DNA of 21,040 nt from a virus: IMG/VR virus record IMGVR_UViG_3300044620_000353, positions 1 to 21,040 of that record. One strand, given 5' to 3'. Below, piece after piece: positions 20,966-21,040 of this stretch. The notes under the pieces were generated by a model. It searched no databases and was not told where the DNA came from. It saw nothing but the letters and a program-made list of their open reading frames with translations. The position numbers and the translations under genes are program-made. Numbering within the stretch: the first letter of the stretch is position 1; the number at the start of each line of letters is the position of its first letter.

Positions 20966-21040
20966 CATAGGGAAAACCCCAAATAATGGGAAAATCAAGA
21001 TTTGTGCCAGAAACTAAAAAAAAGTCGGGAAATTAAAAAG
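20966..21040 (+). other. Start of next gene or frameshifted fragment at window edge
   Basis: ATG at 20986 opens only 16 codons (MGKSRFVPETKKKSGN) before TAA at 21034-21036. The run CTAAAAAAAAG (eight As, 21016-21023) lies inside it, and another frame stays open to the window end. It could be the start of a terminase small subunit with slippage or an assembly error, or simply non-coding. The context after an HNH gene makes a terminase gene likely downstream. Confidence 0.3.

Overview
This window looks like part of a tailed double-stranded DNA bacteriophage genome (Caudoviricetes). Tail-fibre genes, a lysis cassette, a replication and accessory cluster and a recombination module sit almost end to end. 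There are no rRNA, tRNA or CRISPR signals. The families (3TM holin, DUF1376 replication protein, RusA, DUF1071 annealing protein, YqaJ nuclease) and the moderate GC content suggest a phage of a proteobacterium, perhaps a freshwater betaproteobacterium; the host is inference only. No capsid, portal, integrase or repressor gene is visible, so lifestyle cannot be decided.

Region 1 (1-9782, + strand) is adhesion and tail-tip. It holds a truncated J-like tail protein, a tail assembly chaperone-like protein, a GIY-YIG homing endonuclease, a fibre-associated protein that appears to start at a non-AUG codon, a large collagen-like fibre, a small structural protein, two YadA-like beta-roll fibre proteins with homologous C-termini, a small conserved protein and a family 2 glycosyltransferase with TPR-like repeats. 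Region 2 (9775-11956, +) is a lysis cassette: an XhlA-like small membrane protein, two more single-span membrane proteins (one probably starting at ATT), a 3TM-type holin and an M15 peptidase endolysin.

Region 3 (11940-16423, - strand) is a convergent cluster reading from rusA through a DUF1376 replication protein and a lambda P-like loader candidate into many small accessory genes, ending with two nucleases. Seven of its junctions are 4-base ATGA overlaps. A 21-bp-period repeat inside the DUF1376 gene is a candidate origin.

Region 4 (16441-21040, +) starts divergently from rusA. A perfect TATAAT and a short stem-loop precede a recombination operon (unknown protein, annealing protein, YqaJ nuclease, SSB) that ends at a strong terminator. 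A second TATAAT plus stem-loop, with the same 6-nt spacing, then drives a small membrane protein, a C5 cytosine methyltransferase, a winged-helix-like protein, a zinc-ribbon protein, a DUF5856-like protein and an HNH nuclease, which probably lies just before the terminase genes.

The most notable signal is at 18709-19533. Two complete reading frames of 274 and 270 codons start 4 nt apart and end 8 nt apart. One is the cytosine methyltransferase. The other encodes an unrelated tryptophan-rich protein with repeated WPTP motifs that looks like a real protein family. Two genes that seem to use ATA and ATT start codons behind good ribosome binding sites are the second notable signal.
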